Both the position numbers and the translations under genes were made by a program. Below, in pieces: positions 14,945-23,449 of a DNA stretch of 64,000 nucleotides. Under the pieces are notes generated by a model that saw only the letters and a program-made list of their open reading frames with translations, was not told where the DNA came from and ran no database searches. The stretch covers positions 62,001-126,000 of the forward strand of contig CAYSAJ010000001.1 in the NCBI GenBank assembly GCA_964429005.1, written 5' to 3'. The number at the start of each line of letters is the position of its first letter. Positions within the stretch are counted from its first letter, which is position 1. The stretch comes from JACRBE01 sp964429005 (GTDB taxonomy: Bacteria > Chlamydiota > Chlamydiia > Chlamydiales > JACRBE01).

Positions 14945-17458
14945 ATGATCAGTCCAGAAAGATTTACAAATTCTGCAACAACCCACTATCAGCTCAATAT
15001 TGAGCTGTACAGCTTCTATGAAAAGAGCAAGATTAAACTCGTTGCCGAATGCATAGGAACTGTAGTCTATGAAATCGCTTGCACAATCATGGACATAGTT
15101 GTCGCTTTATTCGAGCCTATTGTTCATCTATTCTTTGATTTTAAGGCAACTACTCCACCTCCTATACCTAAGTTTTCTCATATGACGACCCCTCAAAGTT
15201 GGTTACAAATGGCCGGGCGGGTTGGAAAAACGATGGGATTGCCAAACTTTGGGGGAACATGCTATGGGAATGCAACGCTTCAGATGCTTATGAGTCTGAC
15301 AGAATTTAGCGAGACCTGCGCTGCAAAAAAAGATCAAATCCCTGCAGTTTTGGGCCGATTCTGCACGCTGATCGACTCTCTCGAAGCTGATTTAGTAGCA
15401 AGCAACGAAATAATCTCTTTAACATCTAATGAACAAACAGAGTTAGGATTGCCAGAGCGAGTCAAAATCTCTCGTGATGGCTCATATCGATTAGATGGAG
15501 AAGAGAGCACTTTATCTAGACTTTCACCCGATCAATCCAGACAGCTCTATCAAAAAGTTGCTGGTCGTCTATTCAGAGAAAGAATGACAGGATACTTCAA
15601 GGAAGCTATACAAGTCCAAGGCTGTGACCTTGTAAACTCTCTTTTAGAAAACTTAGCCCTCCTTCGAAGTACACAAGCAGGCCTATCAACCCAGCTTCAT
15701 AGTGAACTATCAACAGATCGATTTAATAGTGAATTCACCCTTATCAATTTATCCTACGAGGTCATTGGCCAGCTTCTCACCGTTTATCTTATCCACAAAT
15801 ACCATCGCAATACTGGGAGTCTAGGAGCAACCTCTAAACCCGAACTAGAAAATCTACCAACAGCGATAGAGACCCTGCACAAATTAATAACAGATCTTCA
15901 AACCTCTACATTTGCTGACATTTTTCTCAAATTGCAAAATCTGGCCGTCAATACTTTGGGAGGTCCCTTAACTACCTCACAAATTCAAGAAAAGAACAGA
16001 TCTATCGAATCTCTATTAAAAAACTACTTCTGGTCGATTCCCAATTTTTACGATGATTTAGAAACCACTGCGCAAACTCCTTCTGGGCGCAAATTTTATT
16101 CTCTAAACAAATTTCTTTCTGATATCACTCAGCCAAGAATTGTTCGAAACGAAGAAGGAACCATCACAGCAACGCATCCTTCGATTTTACGCCAAGCTGA
16201 GGATCAACCTCTCCGCTACTTCATCCACACTTTTTTCTCAAAATATGACCCTCTCAGTGGGAAGTTGATTAGGTATACTTTCGGCTCACCATCTAGAGCC
16301 ATACACCTTTGCGGAGATAGCGCAGATCGAGAAGCTCTCATGCCCTCAATACCAGGACAGCCGTCGCAACAACCGATCCCCTACCGCAGACCCCCTTTTA
16401 CAACAAGGGAGCAACACGACCCCTCGGAGTTGATAGCCCGTATCATTGCTCCTCGTTTAGGCTTTGCATCCCTTTATGGTTTTAACAAGATGAAGCACAC
16501 ACTTCGCTTCCCCTTCCAGGCAACATATGACCCCACTTCTCCCCTGAATAACATCTCTGTGACTGCTACGACTCCCCCTGTGCGCCTGCCACCTGATCTC
16601 TTACCTGCTCAAAATCCTTTAACTCAAACTCTCCATGAGCTTATGTCTTATCTGATTCGTAAATTCCTCGAAAAAAGAGTTTACCCAACTGCCGCACCTA
16701 CGTCTTTAAGAATTAATGTGAGATTTACAGAGACAGACGCCGCTACACCCCAAGTTGCAATTGAAAGAAGACACTACAGTAGACCTCCAGATAGAGAGCT
16801 ATTGATCACTAAAAATCCTGTTAACACCAGAGAACCAACACAATCCATCGTTTCACGTTGCGCTTTAGATGTTCATGGCGTAGAAATTTCAGGAACCATG
16901 GATGACACTGTAGGAAGGATACGAGATAGGGTTCTTGATTTGAACCAAACTACAATCCTCGATTTTTTACAACTTGACCCGTCGTCACGCTTACCTTCTC
17001 AGCTTCCAATACAATTTAACCTAACAGGGTTTGAACATGGGGCATCTACGAGAGGCAATACTCATCGTAGAGTGACCGATGTGATGACGACAGAAATCTC
17101 TTTCCCCTACTATCAAGGAGCTGCTCCAGAAACTGGTGCGTCATTAAATGCAGACCTCTGGAAAGTTGCTAGATATAAACCAACGACCTTCATTTGTCAT
17201 TTCGGTCACGACATTGGAAGAGGTCATTTTGTGACCTATCGGATCGAAGGATCGGAAGTTATCCGATACGATGACCGCACAGTCTCTTATTTTACGATTC
17301 CTAATCCACCCGGAGCAGAAGCTTCAGTTGAAGAACTAAGTCGTTACGGGATGCTCCAAGCAAACTATAAAAGAGTTGTACAAGATGTTATTGAGAGCAA
17401 TCTTTATTATGCCGTATACGAAAGCGTTCCCTACGAAGATCGTGTAACTCAGGCTTAA
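14945..17458 (+). CDS. Ubiquitin-specific-protease-like (peptidase C19) candidate effector
   Basis: An 837-residue protein with eukaryotic USP deubiquitinase boxes. The Cys box is GLPNFGGTCYGNATLQ with nucleophile C106 and oxyanion N101. The His box is GRGHFVTYR with H761, followed by YDD (D776/D777) where the third catalytic residue is expected, and YYAVYESV matches the final USP strand. A hydrophobic stretch at about 31-66 precedes the catalytic core and might be a membrane anchor. The roughly 650 residues between the boxes form a long insertion with no motif I recognise. USPs cleave ubiquitin from host proteins and bacteria lack ubiquitin, so I infer a secreted host-directed effector. No classical signal peptide is seen, so type III export is plausible. 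It interrupts a pair of oppA paralogues. Confidence 0.82.
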   Translation: MISPERFTNSATTHYQLNIELYSFYEKSKIKLVAECIGTVVYEIACTIMDIVVALFEPIVHLFFDFKATTPPPIPKFSHMTTPQSWLQMAGRVGKTMGLPNFGGTCYGNATLQMLMSLTEFSETCAAKKDQIPAVLGRFCTLIDSLEADLVASNEIISLTSNEQTELGLPERVKISRDGSYRLDGEESTLSRLSPDQSRQLYQKVAGRLFRERMTGYFKEAIQVQGCDLVNSLLENLALLRSTQAGLSTQLHSELSTDRFNSEFTLINLSYEVIGQLLTVYLIHKYHRNTGSLGATSKPELENLPTAIETLHKLITDLQTSTFADIFLKLQNLAVNTLGGPLTTSQIQEKNRSIESLLKNYFWSIPNFYDDLETTAQTPSGRKFYSLNKFLSDITQPRIVRNEEGTITATHPSILRQAEDQPLRYFIHTFFSKYDPLSGKLIRYTFGSPSRAIHLCGDSADREALMPSIPGQPSQQPIPYRRPPFTTREQHDPSELIARIIAPRLGFASLYGFNKMKHTLRFPFQATYDPTSPLNNISVTATTPPVRLPPDLLPAQNPLTQTLHELMSYLIRKFLEKRVYPTAAPTSLRINVRFTETDAATPQVAIERRHYSRPPDRELLITKNPVNTREPTQSIVSRCALDVHGVEISGTMDDTVGRIRDRVLDLNQTTILDFLQLDPSSRLPSQLPIQFNLTGFEHGASTRGNTHRRVTDVMTTEISFPYYQGAAPETGASLNADLWKVARYKPTTFICHFGHDIGRGHFVTYRIEGSEVIRYDDRTVSYFTIPNPPGAEASVEELSRYGMLQANYKRVVQDVIESNLYYAVYESVPYEDRVTQA

Positions 17459-17505
17459 TCTCCTTTTCTTTACAAAATCTGAAAGAACGACTATCCTCGC
17501 TGACC

Positions 17506-19071
17506 ATGAAATGGCCAGCTATTTTATTACTATCATCTTCACTTCTTGTTGGGTGCCATTCACAACCTAAGGCTCCTTCAAGAAAAACCCTTCGATTAAA
17601 TTTCCATCAAGAGCCCACAACGATTGATCCCAGAAAGGGTGGAGACATTACCTCTTCTGCTATTCAATTTTTACTCTATGAAGGGCTTGAGGTCCAATCC
17701 CCCAAAGGCGTTATCGGGGGTATAAGTGAATTTCACAAGATTTCTAAAGATCAAAGAATTTACACTTTTTATCTCAAAGAAACTTACTGGAGCAATGGAG
17801 ACCCTGTAACAGCCTATGACTTTGAGAGAGCGTGGCAAAGCATACTAAGCCCTGATTTCCCCGCTCCCCACGCCTATCTCCTTTATCCTATTAAGAACGC
17901 AAAAAAAGTAAAACGAAGTCTTTTACCTAAGCAATCCCTAGGAATCAAGGCTATTGATGCGAGAACTTTTCAAGTTGAACTCGAGTATCCCGTCCCTTAT
18001 TTCCTTGAACTGATCAGTTTTTGCGTATTTTCTCCCACTCATTATTCTTTTGATGTTGAAAAAAGCTCTGTTATAACAAATGGCCCTTTTCGAATAAAAT
18101 CATGGCAAAGATCAGGTTGTATTGTTTTAGAAAAAAACCCTTATTACTGGAATAAAGATTCTCAAGAGATCGAAGAATTAGTGATCAGCCTTGTCGAAGA
18201 TGAAAATACAGCGTTTCATCTCTACGAGCAGGGACAACTTGACTTGATAGGCATCCCCTATTCAAGCGTTCCTATGGACTCTTTAAAAGAACTCAGAGAG
18301 TCCGATGCTCTTCACAAATCGATGTGCTCAGCGACTACGTTTTGCTTATTTAACGTAGAAAAATACCCTTTTCACAACAAAAACATGAGAAAAGCCTTTT
18401 CTTATGCGATCAACCGCAAAGAACTGATTGAGCATGTCCTTCAAGGAGGGGAAGACTTAGCTCTTGATTTTGTCCATCCTACTCTGAAAAACGGAAAGAG
18501 TGACACATTATTTGAGGATGATGCTGTAGAAAAAGCTCGCTATCATTTGAAATTGGCTCTTCAAGAACTTGGAATTACGAAAGAAGAGCTTGGTACTATC
18601 CACTTCCTCCATTGCTACGGAGAAAAATCGATTAAAATTGTCCAAGCGCTCCAAGATCAGTGGAGAAAAACCCTTGGAGTAACTGTTGAAATCATTACCT
18701 ACGATTCCAAAACATTTTTGGATAAGCTCATAACACGTAATTTCCAAATAGGGATTTCCAGATGGTTTGCTCAATACCAAGACCCGATGACCATTTTAGA
18801 TCGGTTCTCACACAGTGACAATTCTAAAAACTATTGTGGATGGTATAATAAGGAATATATTAATCTCCTAAAATCATCATTTGAAGCTGGAAGAGGTCCA
18901 CAGCGAAAAAAGCTGCTTGTACGTGCAGAAGAAATCCTGGCGGAAGAAATGCCCCTGACCCCTCTTTATCATTGGAATGCCTTATATTTAAAGCATCCGA
19001 AGGTAAAAAATGTTGAGCTTCTCCCCATAGGAGGATTTGACTTCTTACATGCAAAAGTAGAAGAAAAATAA
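17506..19071 (+). CDS. oppA: OppA-like oligopeptide-binding lipoprotein (second copy)
   Basis: A 521-residue family 5 solute-binding lipoprotein with lipobox LVGC (Cys17). Its EPTTIDPRKGGDITSSAI region and YFLKETYWSNGDPVTAYDFERAW-type region align directly with the copy at 13280-14872, as do PFRIKSW, QDQWRKTLGV and FAQYQDPM further on. The two are therefore tandem duplicates that have diverged substantially. It starts 47 bp after the USP-like gene with no terminator between, so the three may be read together. As with the first copy, no transporter membrane components are adjacent. Confidence 0.93.
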   Translation: MKWPAILLLSSSLLVGCHSQPKAPSRKTLRLNFHQEPTTIDPRKGGDITSSAIQFLLYEGLEVQSPKGVIGGISEFHKISKDQRIYTFYLKETYWSNGDPVTAYDFERAWQSILSPDFPAPHAYLLYPIKNAKKVKRSLLPKQSLGIKAIDARTFQVELEYPVPYFLELISFCVFSPTHYSFDVEKSSVITNGPFRIKSWQRSGCIVLEKNPYYWNKDSQEIEELVISLVEDENTAFHLYEQGQLDLIGIPYSSVPMDSLKELRESDALHKSMCSATTFCLFNVEKYPFHNKNMRKAFSYAINRKELIEHVLQGGEDLALDFVHPTLKNGKSDTLFEDDAVEKARYHLKLALQELGITKEELGTIHFLHCYGEKSIKIVQALQDQWRKTLGVTVEIITYDSKTFLDKLITRNFQIGISRWFAQYQDPMTILDRFSHSDNSKNYCGWYNKEYINLLKSSFEAGRGPQRKKLLVRAEEILAEEMPLTPLYHWNALYLKHPKVKNVELLPIGGFDFLHAKVEEK

Positions 19072-19108
19072 TTTTTTTCTTAACAAAAATTTTCATTAAT
19101 CTTTACAT

Positions 19109-19138
19109 TTTACAAATATACATACTACTTTCTATGCT
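19109..19138 (+). promoter_or_regulatory. Promoter upstream of the 705-residue protein gene
   Basis: TTTACA (19109-19114) and TATGCT (19133-19138) are separated by 18 bp and lie about 25 bp before the ATG at 19163. This is the same hexamer combination as the promoter at 13223-13251. Confidence 0.55.
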
Positions 19139-19162
19139 GTACCCATGAAGAAAAGTTAACTT

Positions 19163-21280
19163 ATGCAAGAAAAAATCAAAATTCGAATCAATTTCCAAAG
19201 TCCAGAAAACACTTCCAGAGCTTACGAGCTCTATCTCTCTTCTCTTGAATCTCAAATCACACATCTCTTTCCAGATCTCATTGAAAAATCTTCCTCTCTT
19301 CGTGAGTTTTATGAGCTTTTCAGCGAAAAGCTCCCTTATATTCGTTATTCAATCACAGAAAAAGCTCCCTATATTGTCGCTGTCAGTGCGATTTGCCATT
19401 CTCAGCACACTCAAGGTGTCGGCCGATTTGTGTCTGACATGTTCAGTAGGTGGCTTATCCCCGGGAAGCAGCTCCCCATCGTAAACACGAATTCGATCGT
19501 TTTTGAGTTCGATGAACCTCAATCTCCGAGCTACTTTGTCCATGAGCTTCTTTTGAAAATAGATTGTGATAACGACCTAAAGTCAGCCAAAGCTAACATC
19601 GAAAAGCTCACCCATGAAATCAAGCTCAACACGATGGCCGTAGAGCATGCCAGGACGATTGTTGCCTTAAAACCTCTTACAATCGACCAAAAAAAGATGA
19701 TTGTTAAAGAAAACATAGCTGGACTTCTTGATCGTCCCACAAAAGACTTTGACCTGAGCACCTTCGATCAAATGCACCATGCGATCATGAAAATCTTAGG
19801 TGAAGAAAAGGTCAAGCAAGTTCGTGAGCAAGTAGCCTCTTTGTATGAGACAAGATCTCAAGTTTTTGAACGGAATGTTTTCAATGAGCTCCAGTATTTT
19901 ATCTCCTTGTTTAAAGAGCCCTTCATGGCAGTAAGGGAAGTCAAGCATCTTACTCGGATCGCAGCTTATATGTATCTGTTTCGCAAAAACTTAACCAATA
20001 TTGTGATTGCAGAACCCTACAAGCGCCATTTAAGTCTTAAAATTTTAACGACGACGATCCAAGCTTCGGGAAAGCATTCTCATGTTCTTGGAATTATCAT
20101 TGGTATAAACCTACTTAGAGAGAATGAAATTTTTGAAGAAAAGCACATTTTAGATGCTATGCGCTCTTGCCTTCCCGAACTTGAGTTTGTCCAGGAAGTC
20201 TCTTTTGTTGATCGAAGAGGATCTGATAAGGTTCGCATTTTATATTTGGAAGTCGCAAAATCCAATCATGATCATTTCAATATTAAAGAAATTAAGCTAC
20301 TCCGCAGCAAACTTCCTTTTGAGCTCAAAAGTAGTATTGAAAGTATGATCAATCCCGTCTTTATGCCTCGAAACGAAGAAGAGGTGATGAGAAACATTCT
20401 CACCCTATCCAAGCAACTTCGTTACGTCCATGATCTCCCTCAAGTGATTATCACCTTTCATAAGCAAACTGACAAAATGGTCAGTTTTACCGTTGTTTTA
20501 GTTCGGTTGTTAAAAAGTGGCTCGGTTCCCTTAAAAACTCTTTTTTCCACTTCATTAATGGAATATGACAACCTTGACTCCAAAATCGTCGGACAGCTTC
20601 GAAAAAAATATCCAAAAGAAGCCAACGCTTTCGAAGTTCTCCTTCCCAAAGATCAATTCCTTAGAAAGGACTATTCCCTTGATTTGTTTGAAGCGAGAAA
20701 AAAAGTTTACACAACCCTTACTGATGTATTAGGAGATATAAGAGATTATAATGGAGGGATGATTTCGAAACAGACCGAGGTGTTTAAACAGCTGACCCAC
20801 CTTGTAAAGAAAAACGGTCTTAGCAATGAATTCCTTTTGAAAAACTTCTTTTATTCTATCACACCCGCTTACATGCAAAGCTTACTCTCTCCCAAGCTTT
20901 TGAAAAACATGTACATGATGCTCCACAGAGCCCTTCACCATGATTATAATCATGCTCCCTATTCGTTTGAGTCCTATGTAGATGAGCACAATTTGCTCGT
21001 TATGGTTGGCGCTATCCACTCCTCTCTAAAGGATTCTATCACAAAAAAAGTAGAGAACAGCAGGTTTGCTGAACATCTCGTTACCTCTTCGATGACAACC
21101 TATGATATTTTTTGCGTAGGATATCTCCTCAAATTAGAAGCAAAAGAAGATTCGGTTCATTTTCTTTCTATGATTCATGAAAAAATAGAAGATTGGAATG
21201 AGCATTTTACACTAAAAGAACCGACCGATTTATTCCGCTACTCAGCCGATTCTAGCAGGCAATTTAGTGGCTCAGTATAG
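19163..21280 (+). CDS. Uncharacterised 705-residue protein
   Basis: A long intact cytoplasmic-looking frame with no signal peptide or membrane span. It is mixed alpha/beta, starting with a strand MQEKIKIRINFQ and containing helical repeats such as VREVKHLTRIAAYMYLFRK (about 256-274). Two histidine-rich spots are noted (MHHA near 210, HHDYNHAP near 593-600), but they do not form a known metal motif. Its 3' end overlaps the next gene by 14 bp. Not recognised; possibly a chlamydia-specific conserved protein. A peptidase-like metal site is conceivable but not supported. Confidence 0.8.
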   Translation: MQEKIKIRINFQSPENTSRAYELYLSSLESQITHLFPDLIEKSSSLREFYELFSEKLPYIRYSITEKAPYIVAVSAICHSQHTQGVGRFVSDMFSRWLIPGKQLPIVNTNSIVFEFDEPQSPSYFVHELLLKIDCDNDLKSAKANIEKLTHEIKLNTMAVEHARTIVALKPLTIDQKKMIVKENIAGLLDRPTKDFDLSTFDQMHHAIMKILGEEKVKQVREQVASLYETRSQVFERNVFNELQYFISLFKEPFMAVREVKHLTRIAAYMYLFRKNLTNIVIAEPYKRHLSLKILTTTIQASGKHSHVLGIIIGINLLRENEIFEEKHILDAMRSCLPELEFVQEVSFVDRRGSDKVRILYLEVAKSNHDHFNIKEIKLLRSKLPFELKSSIESMINPVFMPRNEEEVMRNILTLSKQLRYVHDLPQVIITFHKQTDKMVSFTVVLVRLLKSGSVPLKTLFSTSLMEYDNLDSKIVGQLRKKYPKEANAFEVLLPKDQFLRKDYSLDLFEARKKVYTTLTDVLGDIRDYNGGMISKQTEVFKQLTHLVKKNGLSNEFLLKNFFYSITPAYMQSLLSPKLLKNMYMMLHRALHHDYNHAPYSFESYVDEHNLLVMVGAIHSSLKDSITKKVENSRFAEHLVTSSMTTYDIFCVGYLLKLEAKEDSVHFLSMIHEKIEDWNEHFTLKEPTDLFRYSADSSRQFSGSV

Positions 21281-21734
21281 AACACATTGTGTTCTCAATT
21301 TCGCTCTTTTTCTTCCTGTGTATTGGGCTTTATTCTATATCATTCCCAAGCTTGGATATTTTGAACAGGGAGCTTTATTTTCTTCCTTTATTTTTGCGAC
21401 CTTTTTTCTATCACCTGATTTAGATCTAGCTCACAAAATCCCTCTTTTTTCCTGGCGAGGTCTCTTTTCAATCCCGTTTAGGCTCTATTCTCGCTTTTTT
21501 CGTCATAGGGGCTTGTCACACATAATAGCTGTAGGAACCATATCAAGAATTCTATGGCTAGGACTCCTGTTTTTAATCCTTTTTGCAGCCTTTTTTCGCA
21601 CTTACCCAAAACCAAGCCTTCTTTATGAATTCTTTATTCAAAACAAACCCCTCCTTCTCTCGATTTTTACAGGAATATGTCTCGCTGATTTTTCTCACAT
21701 TCTGGTTGATATCATCTCTTCAAAAATGAAATAA
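21267..21734 (+). CDS. DUF2227-type putative metal-binding integral membrane protein
   Basis: A 155-residue protein with about four membrane helices and the pattern of the DUF2227 family. It has an N-terminal TH near residue 6, SPDLDLAHKIP (about 49-59) and FRHRGLSHIIAVG (about 78-90), where the His and Asp residues resemble a membrane-embedded hydrolase or metal site like that of YdjM-type proteins. It overlaps the preceding gene by 14 bp. Function unknown; the family name is from memory. Confidence 0.7.
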   Translation: MAQYRTHCVLNFALFLPVYWALFYIIPKLGYFEQGALFSSFIFATFFLSPDLDLAHKIPLFSWRGLFSIPFRLYSRFFRHRGLSHIIAVGTISRILWLGLLFLILFAAFFRTYPKPSLLYEFFIQNKPLLLSIFTGICLADFSHILVDIISSKMK

Positions 21735-21769
21735 TTCCTTATCGATTGACTAGTGGAGAAATGTAGCTT

Positions 21770-22129
21770 ATGAACCAAGATGAAATGAAATTGCATGAGA
21801 TTAAACGGCGCCTTGCTAGCTTTATCAATGAAAGAAATTGGCATAGTTTCCATACACCAAAAAATCTGATAATCTCTTTAACCGTTGAAGTCGCTGAGCT
21901 CATGAGACTTTTCTTATGGAAAACAGATGAGAAAATCTTGTCGAGTCTCGAAGAAGAAAAGTTTGAAGAAGAAATAAAAGATGAAATGGCAGATATCTTT
22001 AACAATCTCCTTCATCTTTCTATGCTTTTAGAAGTCGATCTTTTAGACGCTTCCCTGCAAAAAATTGAAAAGAACAAACTCAAATACCCTGTTGACAAAG
22101 CAGAGGAATTTGCAAAGAGCGCGACATAG
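21770..22129 (+). CDS. MazG-like nucleotide pyrophosphohydrolase
   Basis: A 119-residue all-alpha NTP pyrophosphatase of the MazG/RS21-C6 (dCTPase-like) group. The metal-binding motif is present as E40-x-x-E43 (TVEVAELM) and E72-x-x-D75 (KDEMADIFN), and the N-terminal helix carries ERNWHSFHTPKNL, typical of the RS21-C6 type. It would hydrolyse (d)NTPs or damaged analogues to monophosphates and act in nucleotide-pool sanitation. It follows the preceding gene by 35 bp and is probably in the same transcription unit. Confidence 0.88.
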   Translation: MNQDEMKLHEIKRRLASFINERNWHSFHTPKNLIISLTVEVAELMRLFLWKTDEKILSSLEEEKFEEEIKDEMADIFNNLLHLSMLLEVDLLDASLQKIEKNKLKYPVDKAEEFAKSAT

Positions 22130-22204
22130 GATTTTTCCTGGCGTGGAAAATACCTTGATCTTCCAAGAAAAACCAAGTAGCTTGCAACTTGAGGAGATTC
22201 CATC

Positions 22205-23449
22205 ATGAAGACACCCGAAACTTCCTTCAAAAGACAAGCTCTTCCTATTTTTCTTGTTCTTTTTTTGGGATATGTAGGATTTTCGATTGTTCTTCCTATA
22301 TTTGCCCCACTCCTTTTTAATCCAGATCATGGTCTCCTTCCCCATCTACCAAGTGAAATGATGCGCAGCATCGTGCTAGGATTGCTGATCTCCATGTACC
22401 CATTAGGGCAAGTCATAGGGTGCCCTCTGCTCGGTCGTCTTTCAGATCTTTTTGGAAGAAGAAAAATTTTACTTATCTCTTTAGCTTTTATCGTTCCCTG
22501 CTACATCCTTTCGGGGCTTTCATTATCTCACATTCACGTTTCTATGCTCTTTATTTCTAGATTTTTGATTGGTCTATTTGAAGGAAATATAGTGATTGCA
22601 ACTGCTGCTATCGCCGATATTAGTGAAACCCCTGATGCCAAAGTCAAAAACTTTGGATGGATTACGACAATCAGCTCAAGCGGTTTTATCGTTGGGCCTC
22701 TGCTGGGGGGTAAATTAATCGACTCTCAAATTGTCTCTTGGTTTTCTTTTGCTACACCTTTTTATCTATCGGCAGTGATTGTAGCAATCACCTGGGCGTG
22801 TGTTTACTTCATGTTCAAAGAGACCTTGCAGTCAAAGCACAGCAGAGTTTTTAAACCCCTTCATGAAATAAGGAAAATGTATAGTGCCCTTCGCTACCCC
22901 CATCTTAAAGGAGTTTTCTTCGGCAATTTCAACCTCTACATGGCATTTTTCTTTTTCTTTGCTTTCTTTCCCGTTTTCTTAGTCAGAGCCTTTCATTTTA
23001 ATCCTTCCATGCTCGCTGAAATCGAGGCTTATCTTTCTTTATGCATTTGCATCACTCCATTATTTTACAAAAAGCTCTCCAAACACTTTGTGCCGAAGCA
23101 AGTCACCGCTTTATCAGGTTTATTCTTTTCCCTTTCCCTTTTAGTCCTCTGCTTAACCTTCTCCACAAAAGCTCTCGTTTTTGCCCTTTTAATACCCTCC
23201 TTTTGCATAGCAAGTGGGTTTACCTATTCTAACCTCACAGTGTCGGATTTGATGCCTAAAGAAAAACAAGGAGAAGCTCTTGGGACCAACCAAGCGATTG
23301 TGGTCTTATCAGAGTGTCTTTCAGGGCTTTTGGGAGGGTTTTTATCTGGTTTAGCGCTCAAACTTCCCCTGCTAGTGGGGAGTTTATCGGCTCTGATTTG
23401 CTTTTTGTGGATGACCTTTTTTGTGACTACTCCACAGAAAAATGACTAA
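22205..23449 (+). CDS. MFS exporter (12 TM, TetA-like)
   Basis: A 414-residue permease with about 12 membrane helices. It has the MFS loop 2-3 motif GRLSDLFGRRKILLIS (about residues 77-92) and the mid-protein antiporter motif GFIVGPLLGG (about 159-168), both typical of tetracycline/multidrug proton antiporters. A good Shine-Dalgarno, GAGGAG, lies 5 bp region before ATG 22205. The 3' end overlaps the convergent efflux gene by 23 bp. Substrate not determinable; a metabolite or siderophore exporter is as likely as a drug pump. Confidence 0.88.
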   Translation: MKTPETSFKRQALPIFLVLFLGYVGFSIVLPIFAPLLFNPDHGLLPHLPSEMMRSIVLGLLISMYPLGQVIGCPLLGRLSDLFGRRKILLISLAFIVPCYILSGLSLSHIHVSMLFISRFLIGLFEGNIVIATAAIADISETPDAKVKNFGWITTISSSGFIVGPLLGGKLIDSQIVSWFSFATPFYLSAVIVAITWACVYFMFKETLQSKHSRVFKPLHEIRKMYSALRYPHLKGVFFGNFNLYMAFFFFFAFFPVFLVRAFHFNPSMLAEIEAYLSLCICITPLFYKKLSKHFVPKQVTALSGLFFSLSLLVLCLTFSTKALVFALLIPSFCIASGFTYSNLTVSDLMPKEKQGEALGTNQAIVVLSECLSGLLGGFLSGLALKLPLLVGSLSALICFLWMTFFVTTPQKND

